From assembly GCA_001830425.1 (NCBI GenBank), contig MIAA01000051.1, positions 1 to 37,271 on the forward strand: a stretch of DNA of 37,271 nucleotides. The letters are read 5' to 3'. This document shows, in pieces, positions 27,749-37,109 of this stretch. The position numbers and the translations under genes are program-made. Below the pieces are notes generated by a model, which worked only from the letters and a program-made list of their open reading frames with translations, ran no database searches and was not told the DNA's origin. Within the stretch, counting starts at the first letter, position 1, and each line of letters starts with the position of its first letter. This DNA is from Rhodospirillales bacterium RIFCSPLOWO2_02_FULL_58_16. GTDB taxonomy: Bacteria > Pseudomonadota > Alphaproteobacteria > Rhodospirillales > 2-02-FULL-58-16.

Positions 27749-28315
27749 TTATAGCTGCTTCTTTAAGGAAAAGGCGCCGCGAATGTCGTCAATATTGAAG
27801 CCCCGAGCTTTGTCGTCGGGGTACAACTCGTAGAGTTTCTTGCTGACTTCGGGGTTTAGAGCGGGGCCGTGGCAGTTCATGCAAACTTCGCCGGTGGGTA
27901 TGGCTTTCATAATGCGGAAGACCTTTTTGCCGTCCACGTCCAACACTTCGGCATAAGCAAGTTTATCGGCAGGCGTTCCCTCGGCTTTCTTTTCCTCGAA
28001 CATCTTGAGTGTTTTTAGTTCCCAAGTGTCGGGTTTGTTTTTGGGGTTCCTCAGCTTGAGGCTGGTGCGGCTCACCGTCCATGCGCCGGAGGAGGCAGAA
28101 GACGTCAGCTCAGGCATCTTGATGTTGCAGACGCCGACGGCGTTGATGGGGCCGCCCGATTTCATGGCGCTTTGTAATTCGCCTTTCAGGGTATCGCTGA
28201 ATTTCTTGATGATATCGACGCCTTCTTTACTATGAGTGTCAAGGTTTGCCGATAGGGCGGGTGTTAAAGGCAAGCAGGCGATGATCGCCGTAATGAATGA
28301 AGCTTTCTTGGTCAT
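27749..28315 (-). CDS. DUF3365 (Tll0287-like) periplasmic haem protein
   Basis: A 188-aa secreted protein. A signal peptide ends near ALSA (about residue 23). The DUF3365/Tll0287-like domain is followed by CMNCHG (Cys145, Cys148, His149), a single c-type haem attachment site. The likely role is a periplasmic sensor or electron carrier responding to redox or sulfur compounds; the partner is unknown. AGGA about 7 nt before the ATG. It lies in the middle of the sulfur operon. Confidence 0.87.
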   Translation of the reverse strand: MTKKASFITAIIACLPLTPALSANLDTHSKEGVDIIKKFSDTLKGELQSAMKSGGPINAVGVCNIKMPELTSSASSGAWTVSRTSLKLRNPKNKPDTWELKTLKMFEEKKAEGTPADKLAYAEVLDVDGKKVFRIMKAIPTGEVCMNCHGPALNPEVSKKLYELYPDDKARGFNIDDIRGAFSLKKQL

Positions 28316-28330
28316 GGAAAATTCCTGGTC

Positions 28331-28522
28331 TTATTTCGTTATTGCACAGGTGTTCAAGCCGAAGATGGTATAGGCCGGGCAGAAGCCGATAAAAGCAGTC
28401 AGCAGCGGAATCAGCCCGACCCAGCCGAAAGGCGTTTGGGGACCGACGAAGACGATGGAAACCAGACCAAGGCCAACAATGATGCGCAGGGCTTTGTCTG
28501 CATTGCCTACATTTTTTTTCAT
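28331..28522 (-). CDS. DUF2892 (YgaP-like) inner-membrane protein
   Basis: A 63-aa membrane protein with two helices (about 11-28 and 33-50). Its N-terminus, NVGNADKALRIIVGLGL, is the typical start of the DUF2892 family. Cys48 (GFCPAY) and Cys58 are conserved-looking. DUF2892 is often found alone or fused to a rhodanese (YgaP) in sulfur-handling operons. An in-frame start 16 codons upstream is less likely: GGAGG stands 8 nt before the ATG at 28522. First gene after the regulator, 81 nt from it. Confidence 0.85.
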   Translation of the reverse strand: MKKNVGNADKALRIIVGLGLVSIVFVGPQTPFGWVGLIPLLTAFIGFCPAYTIFGLNTCAITK

Positions 28523-28560
28523 GATTGTTTCCTCCACGAAAGAGTTAAAATGTTTATCTT

Positions 28561-28576
28561 TGTGAAGCAAACCACA
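28561..28576. promoter_or_regulatory. Crp-type operator candidate 1
   Basis: TGTGA-N6-CCACA differs from the classic Crp-family palindrome TGTGA-N6-TCACA by one base. It lies between the regulator gene and the DUF2892 operon, 39 bp before the DUF2892 start codon. Confidence 0.45.
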
Positions 28577-28593
28577 GCCATGGCCGGGCCGTC

Positions 28594-28608
28594 TGTAACC
28601 TAGTCACA
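28594..28608. promoter_or_regulatory. Crp-type operator candidate 2
   Basis: TGTAAC and GTCACA form imperfect inverted arms (one mismatch) around CTA. The site overlaps the stop codon of the regulator gene and is centred about 32.5 bp, close to three helical turns, from candidate 1. Confidence 0.4.
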
Positions 28609-29272
28609 TAAGCCCGGTCTTTTTCAAATCAGCGAGAGCGGCGGCGTTTAAGATTTCTATGCGTTTACGACTGAGGGCGACCCAGCCCCTTCGTTCAAAC
28701 TCCTTAAGCTGGCGGGAGATTACTTCGCGCACGGAGCCTAACTCGGCGGCTAATTCCTGATGGGTTTTGTTTAGGCATTTTTCAGCGTCAGCGTGCTCCA
28801 GAAGGAACTGAGCCAAGCGCCCGTCAATGCGGTGAAAGGCCACTTCCTCAATGATCATCATTAAGTCAGATATGCGTTTACCGAAAATGGTGAATACGAA
28901 CTCACGGAATTTTTCTGATGTGGCCAACAGGGAGCGGAAGGCGCTTTTGGGCAAGGCCACCGCCTTGACCTCGGTTTCGGATACGCCCTCGGCGCCGTAG
29001 GTCTCGCCGCACATGAGGCAACTGGTGGTGAGAACGCACGCCTGGCCATTCTCAACGCGGTAAAGAACGATCTCGCGCCCACTTTCGGAAATCTTTTGCA
29101 CCCGCACAGAACCATCAAGAACCAAAATGTACTTGCCGCATTCGCTTCCCTCTTGGAACAAAACCGTCCCCGCAGGAACCGTCACCGGAGTCGCTGCGGC
29201 GCGGAGCGTCTTAAGCGGCTCCATTTCCAAATCCCGAAGCCCCGGAAAAGCGGCAACCCAGTCTTCATTCAT
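28604..29272 (-). CDS. Crp/Fnr family transcriptional regulator, sulfur-linked
   Basis: A protein of about 222 aa. The cyclic-nucleotide-binding-like sensor domain (about 1-140) is followed by a long dimer helix and a winged helix-turn-helix (THQELAAELGSVREVISRQLKEF, about 166-188). The sensor half contains Cys45, Cys79, Cys85 and Cys88; TSCLMCGETYGAEG is a cysteine-rich segment in place of typical cAMP-binding residues. A thiol or persulfide sensor is therefore plausible. The ATG at 29272 is favoured over 29290 because GGGTGG lies 4 nt upstream. The neighbours (DUF2892, YeeE/YedE) are those usually governed by such regulators. Confidence 0.88.
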   Translation of the reverse strand: MNEDWVAAFPGLRDLEMEPLKTLRAAATPVTVPAGTVLFQEGSECGKYILVLDGSVRVQKISESGREIVLYRVENGQACVLTTSCLMCGETYGAEGVSETEVKAVALPKSAFRSLLATSEKFREFVFTIFGKRISDLMMIIEEVAFHRIDGRLAQFLLEHADAEKCLNKTHQELAAELGSVREVISRQLKEFERRGWVALSRKRIEILNAAALADLKKTGLM

Positions 29273-29326
29273 AAAACCACCCAATTGCATATCTCTTAAA
29301 TCATCGAATATTTCCTATCATACACC

Positions 29327-29332
29327 TGTCAA
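29327..29332 (-). promoter_or_regulatory. Possible -35 box for the Crp-family gene
   Basis: A perfect TTGACA on the minus strand lies about 55 bp before the regulator start. The best spaced -10 (TATTCG, 16 bp) matches poorly, suggesting an activator-assisted promoter or no promoter. Confidence 0.25.
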
Positions 29333-29366
29333 ACCAATATTTCCCCATGCAACCTTAGAATCTGAT

Positions 29367-29392
29367 CGTGAAGCATAGCCCCATCGGCGCTC
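29367..29392. repeat. Right 26-bp direct repeat bounding the sulfur gene island
   Basis: The second copy of the sequence at 26225-26250, identical at 25 of 26 positions and in the same orientation. It ends 8 bp before the first ATG of mutS and includes the alternative GTG start of that gene. If the 3,142 bp from one copy to the next were removed, the stress-type gene and mutS would be divergent neighbours with a short gap. Confidence 0.85.
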
Positions 29393-29400
29393 CGTATGTT

Positions 29401-32109
29401 ATGGTTGTCGCCATGCATGACCTGACCTCCATAGAACGCCCCGAAGCCGCTTCGCCGGCGGATTGCGCGGGTGACGTTACGCCGATGATGGCCCAGTTTC
29501 TGGCCATCAAGCGCAGGAATCCCGATTGCCTGTTGTTCTACCGCATGGGTGATTTCTATGAGATGTTCTTCGACGACGCCGTTGCCGCCGCCGAGGCGCT
29601 GGGCATTGCGCTGACCAGGCGCGGCAAGCATCTGGGCGAGGATATCCCCATGTGCGGAGTGCCTGTTCACAGCCACGATGTCTATCTGGCCCGTCTTATC
29701 CGCAAGGGGTTCAAGGTGGCGGTATGCGAGCAGATGGAGAATCCGGCCGAGGCCAAAAAGCGCGGAGCCAAATCGGTGGTGCGCCGCGACGTGGTCCGTC
29801 TGGTGACGCCGGGGACGCTGACCGAGGATACATTGCTTGATGCAAGGCGGCATAATTTTCTGGGCGCGGCGGCCGAGGTGCGCGGCGAATTGGGGCTGGC
29901 CTGGATCGACGTTTCCACCGGCGATTTTCAAACCCAGGCCGTTGCCTTGAATGAGTTGGGCGCCGTTCTGGCGCGGCTCGACGCCGGTGAATTGCTGATA
30001 TCCGAGACGTTTATGCAAAAACCGGAGTTGTTCGAGACGCTGAATGATTGGCGGGAGCGGTTGACTTCCCTGCCGTCGAGTTGTTTCGACAGCGAGAATG
30101 CCCGCAAGCGTCTTCAGCTTCTTTATCAGGTAAAGACCATGGACGCTTTCGGCGAGTTCTCCCGCGCCGAGACGGCGGCCGGCGGCGCCCTGGTTGACTA
30201 TGTTGAGCTGACGCAAAAGGGAAAAATGCCGTGTATTTCCCGGCCCCGGCGTCTTGAACGGGGGGCGGTGATGGAGATTGACGCCGCCACCCGGCGCAAC
30301 CTGGAGCTTACCGTAGCCCTCAGCGGAGAGCGCGAGGGATCGCTGCTTGACGTTATTGACCGGACATTGACCGGCGCCGGGGCCAGACTTCTGGCGGCGC
30401 GTCTGGCGGCGCCGTTGACCGATCCGGCGGCTATCGGCAATCGCCTCGACATGGTTCAATTCTTCGTCGATGACGAGCGTCTGCGCGAGTCCGTGCGCGG
30501 CCTGCTCAAGCGCTGTCCCGATCTTGAACGCGCATTATCCCGCCTGACCGTGGGACGCGGCGGTCCACGCGACCTGGCGGCGGTGCGTGACGCTCTGGCG
30601 GTGATATCGAGCCTGCGCGAGGCTTTAAAGCCCGCCGAATTTCAGGGAATCCCCGACGGCGTCGCCGCCTGCATGAAAGAAATGGGCTTTCACGGCGAAC
30701 TGGTGGACCGTCTGACCCGCGCCCTCGGCCCCGAACCCGGCTTGTACGCACGCGACGGCGGATTCATCGCCGCCGGTTATGCGCCGGAACTGGACGAACT
30801 GATTACGCTGCGCGATGAAAGCCGCCGCCTGATCGCCAATCTGCAAGGCAGGTATGCCGCCGAGACCGCCATTCAGGCCCTTAAGATCAAACATAACAAT
30901 GTTCTCGGCTATTACATCGAGGTGGCGGCGGGACAGGCCGAAAGAATGCCGACGGGAGCGGATGCCCCCTTCATTCATCGTCAGACGATAGCCAACAAGG
31001 TGCGCTATGCGACGGTGGAACTGGGCGAGCTGGAGGGAAAAATCGCCCGCGCCGCCGAGCAGGCGCTGGCCCTTGAGTTAAAACTGTTTGAAGACCTGAC
31101 GGGAGAAATTATCGGACGCTCGGAGGCGGTGGCCCTGGCGGCGCGGGCGGCGGCGGCGCTGGACGCGGCCTCGGCGCTGGCTCAATTGGCGGCGGACAGG
31201 AACTACAGCAGGCCGGTAGTCACCGCCGGCCGTGACTTTGAAATCACAGGAGGCCGCCACCCGGTGGTCGAGGCGGCGCTGGAGAAAAGCCAGGACGGAG
31301 TCTTCGTCGCCAACGACTGCGATCTGGGCAATGAACGACGCCTGTGGCTGCTGACCGGCCCCAACATGGCGGGCAAGAGCACTTTCCTGCGCCAGAACGC
31401 CTTGATCGCCGTGCTCGCCCAGATGGGTTCTTACGTTCCGGCGCACAGCGCCCGCATCGGCGCCGTTGACCGGCTGTTCTCGCGGGTCGGCGCCGCCGAT
31501 GATCTGGCCCGTGGGCGCTCCACCTTCATGGTCGAAATGGTGGAGACCGCCGCCATCCTCAACATGGCCGGTCCCGGAGCGCTGGTCATCCTCGATGAGA
31601 TCGGGCGCGGCACCGCCACCTTCGACGGCTTGTCCATCGCTTGGGCGGTGGTTGAGCATCTGCATGAAACAAACCGCTGCCGGGGCCTGTTCGCCACTCA
31701 TTACCATGAACTGACGTCGCTGGCGGCGAAGCTGAAGGCGCTGTCCTGCCACACCATGCAGGTCAAGGAATGGAAAGGCGACGTGGTGTTTCTGCACGAG
31801 GTTGCGCCCGGCGCCGCCGACCGCTCCTACGGCATCCATGTCGGAAAGCTGGCCGGTCTGCCGGAGACCGTCGTCGCCCGCGCCGAGCAGGTGCTGGAAA
31901 CCCTGGAGAAAGGCCGGCAATCGGGGGTCATAACCAAACTGGCCGACGATCTGCCTCTGTTCGCCGCGTTGACTGAAAAGGCGCCGCCGCCGGCAACCAT
32001 CAAGACCGCCGCCGCCGTGGAGGCCCTGCACGGGATAAATCCCGACGACCTGACGCCGAAGGAGGCGCTGGACGCGCTTTACAGGGTGAAGGGATTGCTG
32101 GATGGATAG
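29401..32109 (+). CDS. mutS: DNA mismatch repair protein MutS
   Basis: Full-length MutS of about 902 aa. The mismatch-binding domain begins with [22 protein letters not shown], including GDFYEMFF, whose Phe and Glu contact the mismatch. Connector, lever and clamp domains follow. The ATPase domain has Walker A GPNMAGKS (about 653-660), Walker [10 protein letters not shown] (about 730-738) and FATHYHEL. It recognises mismatches and recruits MutL. No start has a clear ribosome binding site: GTG 29368 lies inside the direct repeat, ATG 29401 and ATG 29413 are alternatives, and I chose the first ATG. It is followed 24 nt later by glnD. Confidence 0.97.
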   Translation: MVVAMHDLTSIERPEAASPADCAGDVTPMMAQFLAIKRRNPDCLLFYRMGDFYEMFFDDAVAAAEALGIALTRRGKHLGEDIPMCGVPVHSHDVYLARLIRKGFKVAVCEQMENPAEAKKRGAKSVVRRDVVRLVTPGTLTEDTLLDARRHNFLGAAAEVRGELGLAWIDVSTGDFQTQAVALNELGAVLARLDAGELLISETFMQKPELFETLNDWRERLTSLPSSCFDSENARKRLQLLYQVKTMDAFGEFSRAETAAGGALVDYVELTQKGKMPCISRPRRLERGAVMEIDAATRRNLELTVALSGEREGSLLDVIDRTLTGAGARLLAARLAAPLTDPAAIGNRLDMVQFFVDDERLRESVRGLLKRCPDLERALSRLTVGRGGPRDLAAVRDALAVISSLREALKPAEFQGIPDGVAACMKEMGFHGELVDRLTRALGPEPGLYARDGGFIAAGYAPELDELITLRDESRRLIANLQGRYAAETAIQALKIKHNNVLGYYIEVAAGQAERMPTGADAPFIHRQTIANKVRYATVELGELEGKIARAAEQALALELKLFEDLTGEIIGRSEAVALAARAAAALDAASALAQLAADRNYSRPVVTAGRDFEITGGRHPVVEAALEKSQDGVFVANDCDLGNERRLWLLTGPNMAGKSTFLRQNALIAVLAQMGSYVPAHSARIGAVDRLFSRVGAADDLARGRSTFMVEMVETAAILNMAGPGALVILDEIGRGTATFDGLSIAWAVVEHLHETNRCRGLFATHYHELTSLAAKLKALSCHTMQVKEWKGDVVFLHEVAPGAADRSYGIHVGKLAGLPETVVARAEQVLETLEKGRQSGVITKLADDLPLFAALTEKAPPPATIKTAAAVEALHGINPDDLTPKEALDALYRVKGLLDG

Positions 32110-32133
32110 GCGTCAGCCTTTTGTTCTTAACCG

Positions 32134-34887
32134 ATGATCACCATTCAAAATCAGCACGCCATAATCGATCGCGAGGCTTTAGCCGGAAAATTGGCTGAAA
32201 TCGCCGAGTGGTCCGGCTATTCGTCAAAAACTCATCCGAACGTGCTCGCCATCCTCAAGGACGCCCTTAATAACGGACGTAACGAAGTCCGCCGCCGCTT
32301 CGAGAGCGAGGGCGCCAAGGGGTCAGAGGTGGTAAGCGCCAACGCTTTCCTGGTTGATCAGTTGATGCGGGTGATTCACGATTTTGCCCTTGAATATGTC
32401 TATCCCCTGGCCAATCCGACCACCGGCGAGCGACTCTCGGTGGCCGCCACCGGCGGCTATGGAAGGGGGGAGTTAGCCCCTTATTCCGACATCGACCTGA
32501 TGTTCCTGCTGCCCTACAAACGCACGCCCCATATCGAGCAGGTGGTGGAGTTTATGCTCTATCTGCTGTGGGACATGGGACTGAAAGTCGGCCACGCCAC
32601 CCGTTCCGTGGACGAGTCCATTCGTCTGTCCAAAGAGGACCTGACTATCCGCACCAGCCTGCTTGAAGCCCGGTGGTTGTTGGGCAATGAAGCGCTCTTC
32701 AATGATTTCAAACGCCGTTTTATCAGCGAAATAGTCTCCGGCAGCGGCGCCGATTTCGTTGATGAAAAGCTGGCGGAGCGCAATGCCCGCCATGAACGCA
32801 TGGGCGGTTCCCGTTACATGCTGGAGCCGAACATCAAGGAGGGAAAGGGAGGGCTGCGCGACCTGCAAACGCTGTTCTGGATCGCCAAGTATCTCTATCA
32901 GGTGGATGACGTCAACGGCCTGACGGCGCGCGGCGTATTGACGCAGGACGACGCGAAGCGGTTCGGCAAGGCGCAGGAGTTTCTGTGGACGGTGCGCTGT
33001 CGCCTCCATTACCTGTCCGGCCGACCGGAGGAACGGCTGAGTTTCGACGCCCAGACCGTTATCAGCGTGCGCATGGGCTATGCGGACGAAGAGGGCGCCG
33101 GGAACGGGGGCGGGGCGCGGGGCGTCGAGCGCTTCATGAAGGACTATTTCCTGATCGCCAAGGATGTCGGAGACCTGACGCGCATCCTGTGCGCCGTTCT
33201 GGAGGAGGCGCAGAAAAAGCGCCGCTTCCGCATGCCGTCAATGTCGTTGCTTACTCGCCCCGTAAAGGGCTTTCGCGTCGACGGCGCCCGGCTGATGGTG
33301 GAGAATGATCGTGATTTCGAGCGTGACCCCGTCAAGCTCATCCGGCTTTTTCACGAGGCCCAGAGTCATGGACTGGATATCCATCCCCAGGCCTTGCGTC
33401 TGGTCACCCGGAACCTGCATCTGATTAACGATGATCTGCGTGCGAACGAGGCGGCCAATCGCCTGTTCATGGCGATGCTGACTTCCGGCAAAGACCCGGA
33501 AAAAGCCCTGAAACAACTCAACGAGGCCGGGGTTCTGGGCTTGTTCATCACCGAGTTCGGGCGCGTCGTCGCCCATATGCAATACGACATGTATCATGTC
33601 TATACGGTGGACGAACACACCATCCGCGCCATCGGCGTCCTGCATAATATCGAGCAGGGTCGGTTCAAGGACGAACTGCCGGTAGTCAGCGCCGTCATCG
33701 GTGAGTTGCAATCGCGCAAAGCCCTTTATGCGGCGGTGCTTCTGCATGACATCGCCAAGGGCCAAAAAGGCGACCACTCCGAGGTCGGATCCGGGATCGC
33801 CCGTGATCTGGGGCCGAGGCTGGGATTAAGCGAGTGGGAAACCGAAACGGTTTCATGGCTGGTGCTTCATCACCTGCTGATGAGCAGTACCGCTTTCAAG
33901 CGCGATCTGGATGATCCCAAGGCCATCGGCGATTTCATCAAAATTGTTCAGTCTCCGGAGCGGCTGCGGATGCTGACGGTCCTGACCGTGGCCGATATTC
34001 GCGCCGTCGGCCCGCAGGTCTGGAACGGATGGAAGGGAGGGCTGTTGCGCGAACTCTACTACCGCGCATTGGACGAAATTACCGGCGGCGCCGGGGCCGG
34101 AAGCCAGGAATCCCGTGTCGGCGATGTCAAGCAGGCCCTGCGGGAACGGTTAAAAGACTGGGGGCTTGCCGATGTGGAAAAACATATCGAGCGCGGTTAT
34201 CCGGGTTACTGGCTTACCTTCGATGCCGATACGCTGGCCTCTCACGCCCATCTTGTTCGCAAAGCCGAGCAGGAAGGACTTGACCTGCATATTGAAACGC
34301 GGGTGGATGATTTTCTTGATGTAACGGAAATCGTAATCTATACCGCTGATCATCCCGGACTGTTCTCGCAAATCGCCGGAGCCATGGCCCTCAGCGGCGC
34401 TTCGATCGTTGACGCCAAGATCGTTACCTTGTCGAACGGCATGGCGCTGGACACTTTTTCCATTCAGGATTCCGGCGGCGGCGCCTTTGCCGATAAAAAA
34501 CAACTGGAGAAACTGCGGCGGCGCACCGAGGAGACTCTCGCCGGACAACTGGACCCCGGTCGCGCCCTGAACGCGCAACGCCGGCAGGCTTTGCCCGGTC
34601 GCGCCTCGGTCTTCGAAGTGCCGCCGCTGGTGCTGATTGATAACAAGGCCAGCGCCAACTACACGGTCATCGAGGTCAACGGACGCGACCGCTTGGGGTT
34701 CCTTCACGATGTTACCGCCGTCCTCAAATCCCTAGGCCTGCAAATATCCAGCGCCCATGTCTCCACCTACGGCGAGCGCGTGGTTGACGTGTTTTATGTT
34801 AAGGATATTTTCGGGCTGAAGGTGGACGGCGATGAGAAAATCAAAACCATTCACGATCTCCTTCTCAAGGCCGTAATTAACGGTTAA
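32134..34887 (+). CDS. glnD: PII uridylyltransferase/uridylyl-removing enzyme GlnD
   Basis: A 917-aa bifunctional nitrogen sensor that adds UMP to, and removes it from, PII proteins. The nucleotidyltransferase domain has GGYGRGELAPYSDIDLMF (107-124; Asp119 and Asp121 bind metal). The HD phosphohydrolase domain has LHDIAKG (His538, Asp539). Two C-terminal ACT domains (about 727-800 and 843-915; DHPGLFSQIAGAM and GRDRLGFLHDVTAV) bind glutamine. All key residues are present. It lies between mutS and murJ, an order seen in other Alphaproteobacteria. Confidence 0.97.
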   Translation: MITIQNQHAIIDREALAGKLAEIAEWSGYSSKTHPNVLAILKDALNNGRNEVRRRFESEGAKGSEVVSANAFLVDQLMRVIHDFALEYVYPLANPTTGERLSVAATGGYGRGELAPYSDIDLMFLLPYKRTPHIEQVVEFMLYLLWDMGLKVGHATRSVDESIRLSKEDLTIRTSLLEARWLLGNEALFNDFKRRFISEIVSGSGADFVDEKLAERNARHERMGGSRYMLEPNIKEGKGGLRDLQTLFWIAKYLYQVDDVNGLTARGVLTQDDAKRFGKAQEFLWTVRCRLHYLSGRPEERLSFDAQTVISVRMGYADEEGAGNGGGARGVERFMKDYFLIAKDVGDLTRILCAVLEEAQKKRRFRMPSMSLLTRPVKGFRVDGARLMVENDRDFERDPVKLIRLFHEAQSHGLDIHPQALRLVTRNLHLINDDLRANEAANRLFMAMLTSGKDPEKALKQLNEAGVLGLFITEFGRVVAHMQYDMYHVYTVDEHTIRAIGVLHNIEQGRFKDELPVVSAVIGELQSRKALYAAVLLHDIAKGQKGDHSEVGSGIARDLGPRLGLSEWETETVSWLVLHHLLMSSTAFKRDLDDPKAIGDFIKIVQSPERLRMLTVLTVADIRAVGPQVWNGWKGGLLRELYYRALDEITGGAGAGSQESRVGDVKQALRERLKDWGLADVEKHIERGYPGYWLTFDADTLASHAHLVRKAEQEGLDLHIETRVDDFLDVTEIVIYTADHPGLFSQIAGAMALSGASIVDAKIVTLSNGMALDTFSIQDSGGGAFADKKQLEKLRRRTEETLAGQLDPGRALNAQRRQALPGRASVFEVPPLVLIDNKASANYTVIEVNGRDRLGFLHDVTAVLKSLGLQISSAHVSTYGERVVDVFYVKDIFGLKVDGDEKIKTIHDLLLKAVING

Positions 34888-34895
34888 AAATCCTT

Positions 34896-36440
34896 ATGGT
34901 ATTTATGCGCTCCATCGCCACCATCGGCGCCTTCACCATGGCAAGCCGTGTTTTGGGATTCGTGCGCGACATCCTGATCGCTTCCGTTCTCGGCGCCGGC
35001 GTGTTGGCCGACGTCTTCTTTGTCGCCTTCAAGCTTCCCAACCTGTTTCGCAGATTGTTTGCCGAGGGGGCCTTCAACGCCGCCTTCATCCCCCTGTTCG
35101 CCGAGAGCTTGGAGGAGGACGGAAAGGAAGCGGCGCACGTCTTCGCCGAGCAGGCCTTGAGCGTGTTATTGTGGACGCTGCTGCTGTTTGTCGCAGCCTT
35201 TGAGGCGGCGATGCCGCTGTTCATGTATGTGTTCGCCCCCGGCTTTGCCGACGCGCCGGAAAAGTTTGAACTGGCGGTGACGCTGACCCGCATTACCTTT
35301 CCCTATTTGCTGTTCGTTTCCCTTGTTTCCCTGATGTCCGGGGTCATGAACTCATTGGGTCGTTTCGCGGCGGCGGCGGCGACGCCGATCCTGCTCAACC
35401 TGTGCCTGATCGGCGCTATTCTCGTTCTGACGCCGCTGATGGAAAGTCCGGCCCACGCCCTGTCCTGGGGCGTTTGCGGCGCCGGGGCGGCGCAACTGAT
35501 CTGGATGTATGTTTTTTGCGCCCGCGCCGGCATGCCTCTGCGTCTTTGCCGTCCGCGCCTTACGCCCAAAGTGAAGCTTATGAGCCGACGGATTGTGCCG
35601 GTGGCGATCGGGGCGGGGGTCTATCAGATCAACCTGTGGGTTGACACCATTATCGCTTCGTTCCTGCCCACCGGCTCCATCTCATATCTGTTTTATGCCG
35701 ACAGGGTGAATCAGTTGCCCTTGGGCGTCATCGGGGTGGCCGTAGGCACGGCGCTGCTGCCCTTGCTTTCGCGTCAATTGCGCGCCGGTCAGGAGGCAGA
35801 GGCCATGCACAGCCAGAACCGGGCGCTGGAGTTCGTTTTTTTGTTCACCTTGCCGGCGGCGGCGGCGCTGATGGTGATCGCCCATCCGGTAATTGCCGTC
35901 CTTTTCGAGCGCGGCGCCTTCGGCCCGACGGAGGTTCAAGCCACCGCTGCTGCGTTGGCCGTTTATGCCGCCGGCCTTCCGGCTTATGTGCTGGTGAAGG
36001 CGCTTGCTCCCGGTTTTTTCGCTCGCGGCGACACGGCGACGCCGGTCAAGGTCGCGGTCATTACCATGATCGTCAATCTGGTTTTGAATCTGGTCCTGAT
36101 GGGACCGTTCCTTCATGTCGGAATCGCCATGGCGACAATGATCGCGTCATGGCTCAACGCCGGTCTGCTGGCCATTATTCTGATGCGTCGCGGCCATCTT
36201 GTGATTGACCAAAGGCTTGGATATCGCCTTCCAAGAATGGCCGGCGCCGGCGCCGGAATGGCATTATGCATGGTTCCCGCCATGTGGGGGCTGGCGGAGA
36301 TGCTGGCCGGAGACATCCTGCATCGCGCTTCGGCTCTGGCGGGGCTTGTCGTCGGCGGCGCGGTTGTCTTCGCCGTGCTTGCCCAGATCAGCGGCGCCGC
36401 TAACCTGAAAGACGTAAAAAGCCTTATGAAAAAAGGGTGA
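34896..36440 (+). CDS. murJ: Lipid II flippase MurJ
   Basis: A 514-aa polytopic membrane protein of the MOP superfamily that flips lipid II for peptidoglycan synthesis. ASRVLGFVRDILIASVLGAG (about 16-35) and NLFRRLFAEGAFNAAFIPLF (about 49-68) are the MurJ N-terminal signatures; about 14 hydrophobic segments follow. It starts 8 nt after glnD; ATG 34905 is an alternative start. The stop codon directly abuts the stop of the convergent GST gene. Confidence 0.95.
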   Translation: MVFMRSIATIGAFTMASRVLGFVRDILIASVLGAGVLADVFFVAFKLPNLFRRLFAEGAFNAAFIPLFAESLEEDGKEAAHVFAEQALSVLLWTLLLFVAAFEAAMPLFMYVFAPGFADAPEKFELAVTLTRITFPYLLFVSLVSLMSGVMNSLGRFAAAAATPILLNLCLIGAILVLTPLMESPAHALSWGVCGAGAAQLIWMYVFCARAGMPLRLCRPRLTPKVKLMSRRIVPVAIGAGVYQINLWVDTIIASFLPTGSISYLFYADRVNQLPLGVIGVAVGTALLPLLSRQLRAGQEAEAMHSQNRALEFVFLFTLPAAAALMVIAHPVIAVLFERGAFGPTEVQATAAALAVYAAGLPAYVLVKALAPGFFARGDTATPVKVAVITMIVNLVLNLVLMGPFLHVGIAMATMIASWLNAGLLAIILMRRGHLVIDQRLGYRLPRMAGAGAGMALCMVPAMWGLAEMLAGDILHRASALAGLVVGGAVVFAVLAQISGAANLKDVKSLMKKG

Positions 36441-37109
36441 TCAGAAATCCAGGTTGATGTAGTGCTTGGCCGGCGGGGCGCCCGGAATATGGTCGTTAAG
36501 GAGAGGGCGGAAACTGGGCCGGGACTTGATGCGCGCATACCAGTCCTTGGCTCTTTCGTGATCGTCCCACGGCACGTCGCCCAAGTAGTCCACCGTTGAT
36601 AAATGAGCCGCCGCCGCGATGTCGGCCAGCGATATATGATCGCCGCCGAGCCATTTGCGCCGCTCAACCAGATAGGTGATATAATCCAGGTGATGATGAA
36701 GGTTGGCGTGTCCGGCGCGGATGATCTTGGAGTCGGGTTGCCCCAGCCCGAGAAAGCGCTTCATCATCTTCTCGCCGACGAGGCTTTCGGTAACCTCGCG
36801 GTTGAACTTGATGTCGAACCAGTCGATCAGGCGGCGCACTTCGGCCCGCGCCTGCGGCGTATTGCCGAGCAGGGACGGCTCGGGGTAAATCTCTTCAAGG
36901 AACTCGCAGATGACGCCGCTTCCCGACAAAGCCGCGCCGTCAGGCTCGATCAGCACCGGGACATCGCCGGCCGGGTTGAGGGCGAGGAATTGCGGACGCC
37001 GCTCCCAGATGTTCTCCACATGCATATCGAACTCGATCTTCTTTTCGACGAGGACGATTCTGACCTTGCGGCAGAACGGCGAGAGCCATAGATGATGGAG
37101 GGTGCGCAT
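36441..37109 (-). CDS. Glutathione S-transferase family protein
   Basis: A 222-aa soluble GST. The N-terminal thioredoxin-like domain has SPFCRKVR (residues 10-17, Ser10/Cys13 at the catalytic position), NPAGDVPVLI (45-54, cis-Pro) and SGSGVICEFLEE (the Ser after Gly binds the glutathione glutamyl group). An all-helical C-terminal domain (about 85-205) contains LGGDHISLADIAAAAHL, with the typical Asp N-cap box. The substrate is unknown. It is convergent with murJ with no gap between stop codons. Confidence 0.9.
   Translation of the reverse strand: MRTLHHLWLSPFCRKVRIVLVEKKIEFDMHVENIWERRPQFLALNPAGDVPVLIEPDGAALSGSGVICEFLEEIYPEPSLLGNTPQARAEVRRLIDWFDIKFNREVTESLVGEKMMKRFLGLGQPDSKIIRAGHANLHHHLDYITYLVERRKWLGGDHISLADIAAAAHLSTVDYLGDVPWDDHERAKDWYARIKSRPSFRPLLNDHIPGAPPAKHYINLDF

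Noticed and set aside
29329-30459. 376-aa open frame on the minus strand opposite mutS
   Set aside because: It lies antisense to the conserved MutS N-terminal domains, shows no domain signature and is explained by high G+C codon bias.
31078-32031. 317-aa open frame on the minus strand opposite the 3' part of mutS
   Set aside because: Antisense shadow of the MutS ATPase domain; His/Arg/Gly-rich translation without recognisable motifs.
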